Below are positions 1-11,730 of a stretch of 64,000 nt of DNA, one piece after another. The notes under the pieces are model-generated. The model saw only the letters and a list, made by a program, of their open reading frames with translations, had not been told where the DNA came from and ran no database searches. Origin of the DNA: Macquaria australasica. Taxonomy: Eukaryota > Chordata > Actinopteri > Centrarchiformes > Percichthyidae. The stretch spans positions 1 through 64,000 of the forward strand of contig SEMN01001321.1 of NCBI GenBank assembly GCA_005408345.1, written 5' to 3'. Within the stretch, counting starts at the first letter, position 1. Each line of letters opens with the position of its first letter. A program made the position numbers and the translations under genes.

Positions 1-1330
1 ATCTCCGTAACCGAACCTCCTAGCGACTCGGGACCACCTCCGGCGTGTTCAGAGACCACCAAAACCCCCCCCTAGCACTTGCTTCCAAGTCTCTACCACC
101 TTCCCCTGAGGATGATCAAATTGATCATCCTCGTCATTACCCACTTACCCTCAGCCAATGGCGTATCTCCGGAACCGAACCTCCTAGCGACTCGGGACCA
201 CCTCCGGCGTGTTCAGAGACCACCAAACCCCCCCCCTCGGACTTGCTTCCAAGTCTCTACGACCTTCCCCTGAGGATGATCAAATTGATCATCGTGGTTA
301 TAACCCCCTTACCTAACCCTAACCCTAACCCCCTAACCCTAACCCTAACCCTAACCCCTAACCCTAACCCTAACCCTAACCCTAACCTAACCACCAAAAC
401 CCCCCCATAACCCTAACCCCAACAACCCTACCCCTACACTACACTAGGTAGTTTTCAGCCCTATAACCTAACCCAACCCTAACCCACTAACTAAACTTCC
501 CAAAAAACTTCACCAGGGACCCATCCCAAACGAATCAGGACCCCCTGAAACGCGCTCCTGCACACCCCCCAAAATACATTTTTTGGGGCGTGGACTTAGT
601 CAAATTTCACGCCCGCTTACACCACCCGAACCCGTATCTCGGGAACGGAACGTCGCACGGACTCGCGGGTGGTACCGCTGGAAAGCCCGTACCCCGGAAC
701 CTATAGGCGGACACCGGTTCCGACAGCCTACCACCTTCCTGGCCGGAGTTATGACGTCACAAAGCCTCAGCCAATAGCGTATCTCCGGAACCGAACCTCC
801 TAGCGACTCGGGACCACCTCCGGCGTGTTCAGAGACCACCAAAACCCCCCCCTAGGACTTGCTTCCAAGTCTCTACGACCTTCCCCTGAGGATGATCAAA
901 TTGATCATCCTCGTCATTACCCACTTACCCTCAGCCAATGGCGTATCTCCGGAACCGAACCTCCTAGCGACTCGGGACCACCTCCGGCGTGTTCAGAGAC
1001 CACCAAAACCCCCCCCTAGGACTTGCTTCCAAGTCTCTACGACCTTCCCCTGAGGATGATCAAATTGATCATCGTGGTTATAACCCCCTTACCTAGCCCT
1101 TAACATGGGGAGTCAATGGCAGCTATGTCAGACATTGACGCTCTACGACCTTCCTATCTACCCATATATCAAAATAAGTCATCCTCAAATATGTCATCGT
1201 GGTTAACATCCCTATTCCTTCCCCTGAGGATTGCCACACCATTGCAAAGGATCGCCCATGAGCGATCCTGGTTATTACCCCCTTACCCTTCTTCGGGAGG
1301 CGGAATCAGTTCCCCAAACCTAACCCTATT
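1..1330. repeat. Subtelomeric satellite with 164-bp unit
   Basis: A 164-bp unit starting ATCTCCGGAACCGAACCTCC occurs at 1, 165, 781 and 945. Copies 1-2 and 3-4 form two nearly identical dimers, separated by telomere-like repeats and a G+C-rich unique stretch (413-780). Each unit carries a perfect 9-bp inverted repeat, GATGATCAAATTGATCATC, at 111-129, 275-293, 891-909 and 1055-1073. Diverged derivatives continue to about 1330, where dystrotelin-like coding sequence begins. Short open frames here are repeat artefacts, because the same peptide recurs in two frames in every copy. The location and composition fit a fish subtelomere; I do not recognise the satellite family. Confidence 0.85.
308..412. 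repeat. Telomere-type CCCTAA repeat tract
   Basis: About 100 bp of slightly degenerate CCTAACCC units, the vertebrate telomere motif on its C-rich strand. The orientation is that expected at the left end of a chromosome. Satellite copies lie on both sides (1-307 and 781 onward), so this is an interstitial or subtelomeric block rather than the terminal array. Shorter remnants (CCTAACCC) occur at 410-490 and near 1318-1326. Confidence 0.9.
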
Positions 1331-2792
1331 TACATAAAACATTGAAGAAAATGACCCCAGTGAGGTCATCAGAGGTCACCTGCTGAGTTGGCGTCTCCTC
1401 ATCTGTCTGCAGAGCTTTGGATGAAAACGAACAGGAAGGAGGTTGCACCGAGGCATCATGGGAAACACCTCTGTCAGAGGAGGGACTCTGACAGACAGCT
1501 GAGGCAGCCAATCGTGTCGAGGGATCAGAGGGGGGTGGAGCACTGAGAAACAAAAACTTTAATCACAAAAAGGTGAAACAAGTGTTTGAACTCTGTCTCT
1601 CAAGTCATACCTGACTCACCTGTTCTGAGTCTCTCCTGGCTCCGCCCACATCAGGACCTTCCTCCTGTCGGCCTCTCTCTGAGTGTATTGCCGTGGCAAC
1701 AGGGCGTGACGAGCACTTTGCACTAACGACGACAAAGACTCTCTCCAGGTGGGCTGAAAGACAAAACTGAAGATTAAATAAAGTCTGTCTGTACCTGTGT
1801 TTTTACCTGTCTGTTGTTACCTGTCTGTGGTTACCTGTGTGCAGAACTCGAGCACTGGATGGTGGGCTTTGTGTTTCCTCGTCTGTCTGTCTGTCAGGAA
1901 GCAGCTCTGACACACGTGGACGTTCACACACTTCATACAGCGATACCTGAACACACACACATGATCCATCACACCGGGCGGTGCTGCCCTTTAGTTTGCC
2001 TCACAGGATCATCTGATGAAGACTGGGTCAGCATTAACTGCAGTAGAGTCTAGTTAATCCTAAGAGAAGGGTTAGGAGGATGATGATTGGTTAAATTTAA
2101 AAGAACTGCTCTGACTGGACGATGTTGGGTCACCTGAGTCCAGTGATGGGGAGGGTCTTGCAGGTGTGGCAGCGGACGGTGTGACTGACCTTCTGACTGA
2201 CAGACAGGCGATACAGAGTGGGTAACCATAGCAACAGGCGTGGCTCGCTCTGCAGCCATGACAACACGTGTTCTTCACTCGCCATCGGGGTCAACACCTG
2301 TAAACAAACACAGTCAGTGTGTCGCCATGACAACCACCAATCACCTGCAGCTGAGGGTTATTTGTGTTCTCACCCCGTTAAAACACGACCTCACCGCCGC
2401 CTCCACGCCGCCGAAAACTCCTTCCTCCTGCACTGCCGCAGGGACCTGAACACGCACACACACACATTAGAGAGAGAGGGGCATGCTGGGAAATGTAGTC
2501 TCTACTGGTTTTACCTGGCTGAGGTCCTGCAGTAAAGATCTGAGTCCAGACCTGCTGACTGATCCTGAACTGTTCTCTGCAACACTCACCAGAGCTGCAG
2601 GACACAAGGAAACAGTCATTCAACAGACAAAGAGAGAGACAGGCAGGCAGACAGACAGACAGGGAAACAGGCAGACAGACAGACAGACAGACAGACAGAC
2701 CCTCACCTCTGTACTTCCCCAGCAGAGTTTCAGCAGACAGACCGATGAGAGCAGTTTGAAGAGAACCAGCTGATACACAAGCAGCCTGACTC
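1326..2792 (-). CDS. dytn: Dystrotelin-like protein (dystrophin-family EF/ZZ region), partial gene
   Basis: Visible minus-strand exons: 2707-2792, 2515-2576, 2374-2445, 2134-2297, 1835-1946, 1620-1753 and 1326-1542, with GT-AG borders and continuous phase. The product matches the dystrophin-family EF-hand-like segment (VRSCF, then WLQSEPRLLLWLPTLYRL) followed by a ZZ zinc finger whose ligands are visible: CHTC, a CxxC in RCMKC, CQSC, and histidines in HKAHHPVLEFC. A helical segment (SARHALLPRQYTQREADRRK) follows. The family scaffolds membrane complexes. The small size and absence of spectrin repeats point to dystrotelin rather than dystrophin or dystrobrevin. The first coding exons were not found; the Tc1 element lies upstream. 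The last exon stops in telomere-like sequence at 1326. An intact donor (CAG|GTGACC at 1380) suggests later exons were lost. Confidence 0.75.
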
Positions 2793-3317
2793 CTGAAATA
2801 CATGTGAACAGAAGTATCGACAGAGTTACTCTGGACTGGATTCAACTGCTGAACACAAACCTCAGGTCTTTGGTGACTATGAATGACTATGAATGAAGGT
2901 TTCATTTATCATCACAGCTGCTGCTCACCTGTCAGCCCCGCTCACCTGCTGTTTGTGGACCAATCAGCAGCCGGCAGAGCGCTGACATCACTCACATTAA
3001 ACACAAGAGCGGTTGCTCAGAGTTTCAGTTGCTTTTTATGGCCGAGAGCTACGAACCACAATAAACCTTTCCTGCAGTTCTGCACGGTCACATTGTCTGC
3101 TTTCAGTATGTCTGCGTCCGCCACACGACATTCGATACCTCGTCTTCCTGCACGTCCCACTGCTCCTTAGGCTTCTCCATCGTTTCTCCTGATGAAGAAA
3201 AGGAGACATTTTCAGCTCACACTTCAATAACTTTCACCACGAATGAAAGGTGTCGGGCAGAAAGCAACAGGCTCACAGTCTCTTCTTCAGGCTGCAGTGG
3301 AGTCTGCATGAAGTCTA

Positions 3318-4506
3318 CACCGATCAGCCATAACATTATGACCACTGACAGGTGAAGTGAAGAACATTGATTATCTTGTTACAATGGCACCTGTCAGTGG
3401 GAGGCATATATTAGGCAGCAAGTGAACATTTTGACCTCGAAGTTGATGTGTTGGAAGCAGGAAAATTGGGCAAGCATAAGGATGTGAGCGACTTTCACAA
3501 GGACCAAATTGTGATAGCTAGACGACTGGGTCAGAGCATCTCCAAAACTGCAGCACTTGTTCCCGGTCTGCAGTGGTCAGTACCTACCAAAAGTGATCCA
3601 AGGAAGGAAAACCGGTGAACAGGGTCATGGGCAGCCAAGGCTCATTGATGCGCGTGGGGAGCGAAGGCTGACCCGTGTGGTCCGATCCAACAGAAGAGCT
3701 ACTGTAGCTCAAATTGCTGGAAAAGTTAATGCTGGTTCTGATAGAAAGGTGTCAGAACATACAGTGCATTGCAGTTTGTTGCATATGGGGCTGCGTAGCC
3801 GCAGACTCAGGGTGCCCATGCTGACCCCTGTCCACCGCCGAAAGCACCTACAATGGGCACGTGAGCATCAGAACTGGACCACGGAGCACTGGAAGAAGGT
3901 GGTCTGGTCTGATGAATCATGTTTTCTTTTACATCATGTGGATGGCCGGGTGCGTGTGCGTCTCTTACCTGGGGAAGACATGGCACCAGGATGCACTATG
4001 GGAAGGAGGCAGTGTGATGCTTTGGGCAACGTTCTGCTGGGGAACCTTGGGTCCTGCCATTCATGTGGATGTTACTTTGACACGTACCACCTACCTAAAC
4101 ACTGTTGCAGACCAAGTACACCCCTTCATGGAAACGGTATTCCCTAATGGCAATGGCCTCTTTCAGCAGGATGATGCGCCCTGCCACACTGCAAAAATGG
4201 TTCAGGAATGGTTTGAGGAACACGACAACGAGTTCAAGGTGTTGACTTGGTCGCAAATTCCCAAGATCTCAATCCAATCGAGCATCTGTGGGATGTGCTG
4301 GACAAACAAGTCCGATCCATGGAGGCCCCACCTCGCAACTTACAGGACTTAAAGGATCTGCTGCTAACGTCTTGGTGCCAGATACCACAGCACACCTTCA
4401 GAGGTCTAGTGGAGTCCATGCCTCAATGGGTCAGGGCTATTTTGGCGGCAAAAGGGGGACCTACACAATATTAGGCAGGTGGTCATAATGTTAGGGCTGA
4501 TCGGTG
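3318..4506 (+). mobile_element. Degenerate Tc1/mariner (Tc1-type) transposon
   Basis: Terminal inverted repeats of about 28 bp (CACCGATCAGCC...GACCAC at 3318-3345 and its complement at 4479-4506) differ at one position. The left side is flanked by TA; the right side by CATA, a decayed target site. Between them lies Tc1-type transposase sequence in the plus orientation, with the DD34E catalytic context visible in pieces: WSDES, QQDDAPCHT and NPIEHLWDVLD. The reading frame breaks at least three times (near 3560, 3990-4010 and 4255), so the enzyme is dead. The size (1189 bp) is slightly below a full-length Tc1 element. It lies upstream of the visible dytn exons. Confidence 0.92.
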
Positions 4507-7500
4507 CATATATAAAATCATCAGTGACCAGTGTTTGCCAGGCACAGCTATCTTAAGATAACAGCTAAATATCCGGGTGTCAAAGTCTTTACTTCAGTCA
4601 CACAAACGACAAAAAAACTAACACACGTTACACTAGTTTGAAACAATATGTGGTCATTAAACATTAAGCGACTGACATGAAATTACACTCTCCCCTTGCT
4701 TCTTACCTCTCCCTCCAACAACTTTGTGGTCAGTTAAAATAATTAGCTTATGTTTTCTAAGTGCATCTAAATTCCATGTAAAGACGCTATACTTAGTTCA
4801 TTTCATGTTCAACTGGAGAAAAACAGGCCCCTTATTAAACTGACTTACCATTAACTGCTTGTTAGCTAGCTAGCTGGCATGTTGAGCTAAATTACCATGC
4901 ACTAATATCTACCAGCTTCAATGACACAATCACGTCACACCACACTTGACGTAAACACACTTGTATATAACGATTAACGGACTGCGTACATTTATTTGGT
5001 TCTTGCTTTTTTAATTAGTATAATCCAGACACTTGGTTTACTCCGCCGTGAGTTAAAGAAAAAGAGCGCGTTAAAACTGGATGTTTACGACTCGACTGGC
5101 TTAACGAGCATTGGAAATATTTCAGAAACAAATCAAATCAACACCATCAACTCAAAATCATTTTCAATGGAAAATTAACACCAATTCACACCATCGATTT
5201 TGCTGAGTAACCAGCTCAATTTGATAAATATTTTCTGAACATAAAAGTTTTTACACTGTTACTTCTTTTCTGTAGTCTCTGAACTGAAACACTACCATCC
5301 CGCCATCATTTGTCTTTTGTTTTACTTTTCTACACTTTATATATTTTTATTGCATTTTTTTTTTTCGTCATGAAGACTCGTCTCACATCTAATGACAACT
5401 TCCTGTTTGGTGAACGAAATTTGTTCACATCTGTCTCTCTCCATCTCTGCTGAGAGGAGGAGAAAGAGGTTATAGGAAATCCCTCGTCGTCTCTTTCACT
5501 TTATGTGTCATCTCTAAATTTGATCTTCTTTAACCTGTTTGTGTCTCTCTTCTTTCTCTGGAGCCTTTTCACACATTCATTCCTTACAGTCTCTCTCTCT
5601 CTTTCTCTCTCTGCAGCAAATCTGGACCAATCAGCAGTGAGCAGAGGTGCATCATGTGACCTCTGTCTCCGTTATTCACAAAAACCGGAGCAGTTACTCA
5701 GCGATGACTCACTGCAGTGGCACACACACACATGCTGTAACACATATGTGGTTTGGATTACACATTAACTCTGTCTGATCTTGTTTTCATAAGAAACAAC
5801 TACAGTTTTTGTCGCCCATTAGTGCAAAATGAAATATTAACCACTTGTATATTTCCATAATCTTAAAAATACCTCCATACAGCAGACAGGTCAGATAACT
5901 GCCACAGCTCCGTTGAGATAACAAGTGGATACTAATTATTATGACATGCTGTGGTTTTAGCTGTGACTACACTACAGACACTAAGTATAATACAGACACT
6001 GCTGTTGCTGTGAGTATGTCTGTAGTTCTTAGTTCTTGTTGTGGCTACATTACTGTTTCATATGTTATATTATAGACATGTCGGTGTGAACTGACATGTT
6101 AAGCTGGCTGAGTGTTGTGATGAAGTTGTTCCTGAACTCCTGAGGTGTTTAATAGGACAGGAGTGTCTGACCTTACAACACCGTCTTCATCAATGTTTCT
6201 ATCTTATGTGTTGTAAAGAGGAATCAGCCAGTCATAATCACAGCTACAGCTGATGCTACAGTCATAACCACAATCACAGTCATACAACAAAAAAAGCTAC
6301 TTTCACAGAAAATATACATTTCAGAATATTTCAAATTGTTTCAGATCTTAACTCAACTTTGACCAAATTGACCAAAGACAGTAGAAGACAATAGACTGGA
6401 TCAGGGGACAGTGAAGAGAGGAAATAAGAGGTGACAGACACTCCGGTGACTCGTGTTGTTTATGTCTGTGGTTTGATTTCTATATAAAAACAGATGGCAC
6501 AGTTCAGTTCACCTGACTGGTTTTACATTCATACAGTGATGTACAGGTTGGGTGCGATGACTTGTTGCACCTGGAACCACCCCCACCCACCAGTGTTGCT
6601 GGTTGTGGTCAGAGGTGAAAGAGAAAAACACAGATTTTCAGCCTGTTTAAATTAGCCTTTAATGACTCGAAGTCACACAGTGGAATGTTGAGTCATCAAC
6701 TGTTAAACTTTGGTTTTATAATAAATGTAAATTAGCTTGAAATGAATGTTTAGTTACCACGAGTGAATCATGTTTGTTTGCTTTTCAAACTCTTCCATAT
6801 TATTTGGATGTATTGGAATTTTCAGAAAAATATGAGATTCATGATAAAAACTTTGATGTTGATTTGAGGGAAATTTACTGGTAAACTGGTAACCAGTGTA
6901 ACTTCTATCCAACTTTAAAGCAGCATAAGTTTTCTCTGCTGGGTGAGAAGTACCTCTCATCCAAGACCAGATGGTTCTGAACCAGTGGTTCATAAAATGG
7001 GAGTATTGACACCTACAAGATGAGATGAATGTAATCTATTTTAATTCTGTGTTGAGCTAGTGAGAGGGTTGTCCAGGTAAGAAATAAGAACTAACCCAAA
7101 AAATTACATTTGCTTTTCTGGATTTTCTCAAATCTTTGCTTATTTCTTATAAAATATTGTAGTTTATTCTTACAGGCCTCTGAAATTTAAAGATAATCAG
7201 ACAAAAACCTTCTGATTAAAGTGCTCAGTTTATGAACATGTAGCTTCTGACCAAGATTGAAAGAGGATTTTACTTCATAATAAAGAGTCACAAGCAAACA
7301 AACAAATGGCTGCTCCAAATAATGTTAGTGTGTGATAACTGTGGTCAGGCAACTTAAGCATTTTGTAGATTTAGAGGGAATTAAGGAAATTAAGTTACAA
7401 AAATCAACTCAGGTGACTTTACTAAACATCTTTGAATATCTAGATTTTTAACCTCATGCAACAGAAGAAACTCAAGTATTAATGGCACATATACCATCAT

Positions 7501-8820
7501 GTTTATTTAACTGAATGAAAAATAAAAAGTGATTTCAATGGACTGATGCCTTTAATCAAAGTTTAAACGGTTTGAATTTGACTGAAATAAATCAGTGTGA
7601 CAGAGCAGTGCCATTATTCCTAATTATTTCTAATAATGGCTTATCATCTCCTGGAGGTTCCCGACTGCTCTCATGATATAATCACCTCACAATATTCAGC
7701 CTTTTCCACTACACGAACCTAAAAACCTGCAACTACAGGTGTATCTATGGTTTCTGGTTCTGCTTTTGTTTCCTTTGTTCTCATGTTGAGGACAACTTCC
7801 TGGAACTAAATAATAACGAATAACTAAAACTCTGCTCAGGAGATGACACTAAATCCAAGTTTTGGAAAGTAAACAACAACAGCTGATTAACAACACATCA
7901 ATTAACAATAACAGGAAATGTGTTTAAATGTCCAGGAATCTAATGAGCTGCTCTGGAGTCTCTGATCCATTCTGTCAGACTGCTGCAGACTTTCTATTCA
8001 TTCATCATTCAATTATCAATACTGATGTTTAAAAGTTATCACATGAAAGGAAATAAGTATCAGCTCCACTTCTTCCAACTGAATTGAACTCTCCCACCAA
8101 ACACAACATAGAAGTGATGTTTGTCCAGCTCTCACATTTTTAATGGCACATATGTTAAATGTTAGATTTTGTAAAACACAGTGGAAACACGAGCAGAACC
8201 AAGAACCAGGATTCTTAAAAGTTCCATTCATGTGAAGTTTGTAAAGTTGTTGTAACAGGTAGTTAAGTTTGATTAGTGAGATTTCTGCTGTATGATGGTT
8301 CCCGAGCTCTCGAGCAGTCGAATGACAGCTGCAGCAGCACGCATTCATTCTGTAAAGTTAGTTGGTAAGTATTCCAGCTTTCAATTTATTTATTTTAATT
8401 TATTTTGTGAGTTTCTGGATGTTTTCTGTCTCTGTTGCCCCCCCCCCCCCCGTAATAAATAAATAAATACCTTCCTGCAGCACTGACTGACACATTAAGC
8501 TTTCTTCAGATACGCAAATAAACAAAATAAGGCTGGAGATCAGATGTAAGGTTGCCATGGTAACTCGTCAACATCCACAATGGTACAATCCGAAGATACT
8601 GTTGGTTTTGATTGACAGCATGCAGTTAAAGTGAGCTAGTGTCCATATTTCTGTCTCTCTTCAGCAGGAGGTCAAAGGTCACAATCAATCCAACTGTTCG
8701 TCAGACGTTTGACTGCTCGTCAGTCTCCATGGTACCAGCGTTAAAGCTGCAGGTGCAGCCGGTTTACATTCAGACCTCAGCGGGTCGACGGCTGCTGGGC
8801 AAGTCTCATTAACAAACACT
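4507..8820. other. Gene-poor AT-rich intergenic stretch
   Basis: I find no exon with supporting homology or splice signals on either strand. The sequence is AT-rich, with a CT-rich run near 5560-5615 and a C13-14 run at about 8439-8452 followed by AATA repeats. The few open frames here (for example 6754-6993 and 8016-8348, minus) have no recognisable motifs and look like chance. Early dytn exons or promoters could be hidden here but cannot be supported from sequence alone. Confidence 0.6.
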
Positions 8821-8860
8821 GTGGTCTCCTCTCTCTCTCTCTTTTCTCTTTTTCATCTCT

Positions 8861-11730
8861 TTAACGATCCAGATCATCAATCCCGTTTCCTCCATTGTTC
8901 TCTTTCTCCTCTTTTTCTCTCTCCTGCTTCTCCTTCATTTTCTGTCTCTCCTCCTCCTCCTCCCTCTCCCTTTCTTTTTCCTGCTTCTCTCTCTCCCTCT
9001 CTTTCTCCCTTGCCCTCTCCCTCTCCCTGTCCCTCACTCCTCCCTGGTTCTTCAGGTCCTGAAACACCTCGGTGAAGAAGTGTGGGTCTGCATTGATTCG
9101 CAGCATGTCGGCGCTCAGCCGGTTGATCAGCTCCAGCGCTCGCTCCCAGAATGCATCACGGCTGGACTCCACCAGGAAAGGTTTGAGGGGGTACGAAATC
9201 TCGTTGCCCAGGTAGGAGTAGGCCAGGTAGAGACAGGTGAGGAAGGTGGCATGGAGCTCCTGCTCTGAAGACGTGTACTCGTCTACCGCCTCCCTGCACA
9301 GCAGGTACACAAAGACCAGACTGGCAGGACTGATGAAGCACTGGTCCTGCAGGGTGACAGGACAAGTAGTACTACAGAGAGAAGAGTACTAGTATGACAG
9401 AGACAGCACAAGTAGACTACAGAGAAAATAGTACTAGTGTTACAGGGACAGGGCAAGTAGTAGATCTACACAAAAAGAGTATTAATACTACAGAGAGAGT
9501 ACAAGAGTACTACTTCTAACAAAGAGACGCACCACAGGACAGAAAAATTAGCAGTAGGACGGTGAAGTAGTGTCTTACATTTATTTATATTATATTCATT
9601 CATAGGCACTTTTGTCCAAAGTGACACAGTAAATGCATCTAAACTCAAAATGTCATCAAATATTCGAAGTTCCTGTGTTTTTTAAATATATATTTCAAGT
9701 CTGAAAATATTAAAAAATTAGATAGAAGTGCGAAGGAGGGACTTTCAGGTGTAGAAGCCTAAGATCTGGGGAAGAGTTGCAGAGGAACTAGTTGCAGAGA
9801 TCAGGGGACTAGCAGCAGACATCTTTTTGCTGATTACTGTTGATGAAAGTTAGAACAAAAACACAGAATCACAGAAACACTGACCTGCCAGCCCTGAACC
9901 AGCAGCGCTCTGTCTACATTTCTGAACCACAAAACGATCTGATTGGATGACAGCTCCTTCAGTTTCACACAACGACGACACAGAAAGTCAGAAAGACAAC
10001 GAAGGAGCTCACCTGTAGACGCCTGCAGGGGAGGAGACAATGAGATAGAAGACAAGGAGATAAAAGAGGAAACAAGGACACTAGGAAAGAAGAGACAAGG
10101 AGAGAGGAGAAGACACAAGTAAAGAGGAGAGGAGAACATGACATCATTGTTATAGAAAATACAACTAGAAGAGTTGAAGAGTTTTGTGATTTCTTTTTAA
10201 ATATATAGAAAATTGTACAGAGATTGGTTGGTGAAGTTCTGCAGGTGGAATTTGGACTGATTTGGACTGAGCTGAAGGAGCTGCAGCTTTAAAAGTTTCA
10301 CCAACACAGAAGAATCTTTATTACTATAAAACAAAAAACTGAAGATTATGAAATACATCACCTGATTTCATTAAAAACTGTTCACCTATCAACTTGTTTT
10401 TATTTTGATCAAATTTCAATCGGCCATCTTTAGACCTGATCAAGTCATTTTTTGTGTTTAAATGTTCTAAAAAAAACTAAAGTGGATGTAAACATTTTTC
10501 ATTTACAGAATCAAAATGTTGAAGTTTGCACTGATTTAATATTAATGAATGTACAAGTGATTCTGCATGAATATTGTTTAAATACAGCAAGATATTTTCA
10601 ACAATATCAAATGTGAATTTTCTCTGATTTCTTTTTTCAATCAGAATCAGAATACTTTATTGATCCCCTCAGGGGAAATTATGCGATTACAGTTGCTCTC
10701 ATGTATAGAGAAGTACTAATAGAAAGGAAATAAAATAAAATGAAATATAAATAGACATATAAGTGTAAAATACGATAAGTACCAATAAGAATAAGTTACG
10801 AATACGTTATTGCACGTAGTTATGAATGCTGATTCTTAATAAATTATCTTTTTCTTAATTCTCTGTTATGTATTGGTTTTGACAAAAGAGTTTCTTGTAA
10901 ATGAAAATCCACCAAATAGAAACATGTGCATCACAATTTACTGCAGGAAAGACTCTCCTGATGGTGTTGCTATAGTAACCACGTGAAATTTAAAACCTTC
11001 ATGTGATGATAAACTGTTTCTCTGTAACAACAAATTGTATAAAGTATAAAACAAGAAATCCCATTTCAAGTAAAGTGATGCAGCTTTTATTGATTTTTTT
11101 TTGTGGCATCCATTCTTCATAAATGATTTTAAAACGATGAAAGTTAAAAATCAAGTTTCAAGCATCTGCTGTTTTTTATGCCATACAGTTGATTTGATTG
11201 TTACTTTAAGACATTAAAACGTTTTACAGGTGACATCTTTAATTTTCTGAACCAACCCAGTGCCTGTCATTTTCTATTGAACACACACACACACACACAC
11301 CGACCTGCACCACCACCCTCCGCGGTGAGATAACCAGGTCCGGCCTTCCCTGGTTCTGGTTCTGGGTGTGTTCTGGCACGGTGGGTACAGGTACCGGGAT
11401 GGGTCCGTGTCTGTGTCCGGTCTTCAGCGCTCTGTGGCGGCTGTCGGTGGCTGCTTGCTCCGGCTGCACGTGCCCGGGCTCGGACACCGCGGGCTTCACC
11501 TTCTTCCCGCCCTTCCTCTTGGCTCGCGCGGCCACGAGGCGTTTCTTCCAACTGAGCGCGTGCAGCAGCACCGGGTGCCGCTTCTTCTTCTTCTTCTTCT
11601 TCTTCCCGTCCTCCTCCTCTTCCTCCTCGCGGGGCTCCAACGGCTTCTGCACCGCGAGCTCCGCGAGCTTCTCTGGCCCACGAGCCGCGGCTTTCCGCGA
11701 GCCCGGAGACAGAGACAGGACGGTTCCCAT
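8861..11730 (-). CDS. cdk5r2: Cyclin-dependent kinase 5 activator 2 (p39-like)
   Basis: Three coding exons: 11305-11730, 9885-10022 and 8861-9346; all junctions are phase 0, giving 349 aa. The product activates Cdk5 in neurons and is membrane-anchored. It starts MGTVLSLSP, an N-myristoylation context identical to p39, followed by a Glu/Lys-rich and polylysine stretch (about 36-52) and PRRVVVQ. The cyclin-like activator fold (about 143-288) runs ASTGELLRCLSDFLCRRC, then FLTCLYLAYSYLGNEISYPL, and ends NADPHFFTEVFQDLKN. The protein ends in DDLDR, like the MNLDR end of mammalian CDK5R2. Between them is an unusual Arg/Glu/Lys repeat of roughly 50 residues. Mammalian CDK5R2 has a single coding exon, so both introns are notable. 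fmnl2 lies head-to-head about 2 kb away. Confidence 0.93.
10636..10830. mobile_element. Retroelement 3'-tail-like fragment in cdk5r2 intron 1
   Basis: The stretch contains TCAGAATACTTTATTGATCC and a following AGGGGAAATT, a signature recurring in teleost retroelement tails, then A-rich sequence. No coding part is present. The family is uncertain. A related motif occurs at 46558-46605. Confidence 0.5.

Noticed and set aside
308..412. True chromosome terminus
   Set aside because: Satellite sequence continues on the left side of the telomere-type repeats, so this tract is internal to the subtelomere.
45..1053. Several 64-121 codon open frames at the left end
   Set aside because: They repeat identically with the 164-bp satellite and have no homology; they are repeat artefacts.
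3105..3182. Short minus-strand frame starting MEKPKEQWDVQEDE near 3180, considered as a first dytn exon
   Set aside because: It ends at a stop after about 25 codons or at a weak donor, and does not resemble the dystrotelin N-terminus.
8016..8348. 110-codon minus-strand open frame
   Set aside because: No recognised motif and no splice or start support; composition matches the surrounding AT-rich spacer.
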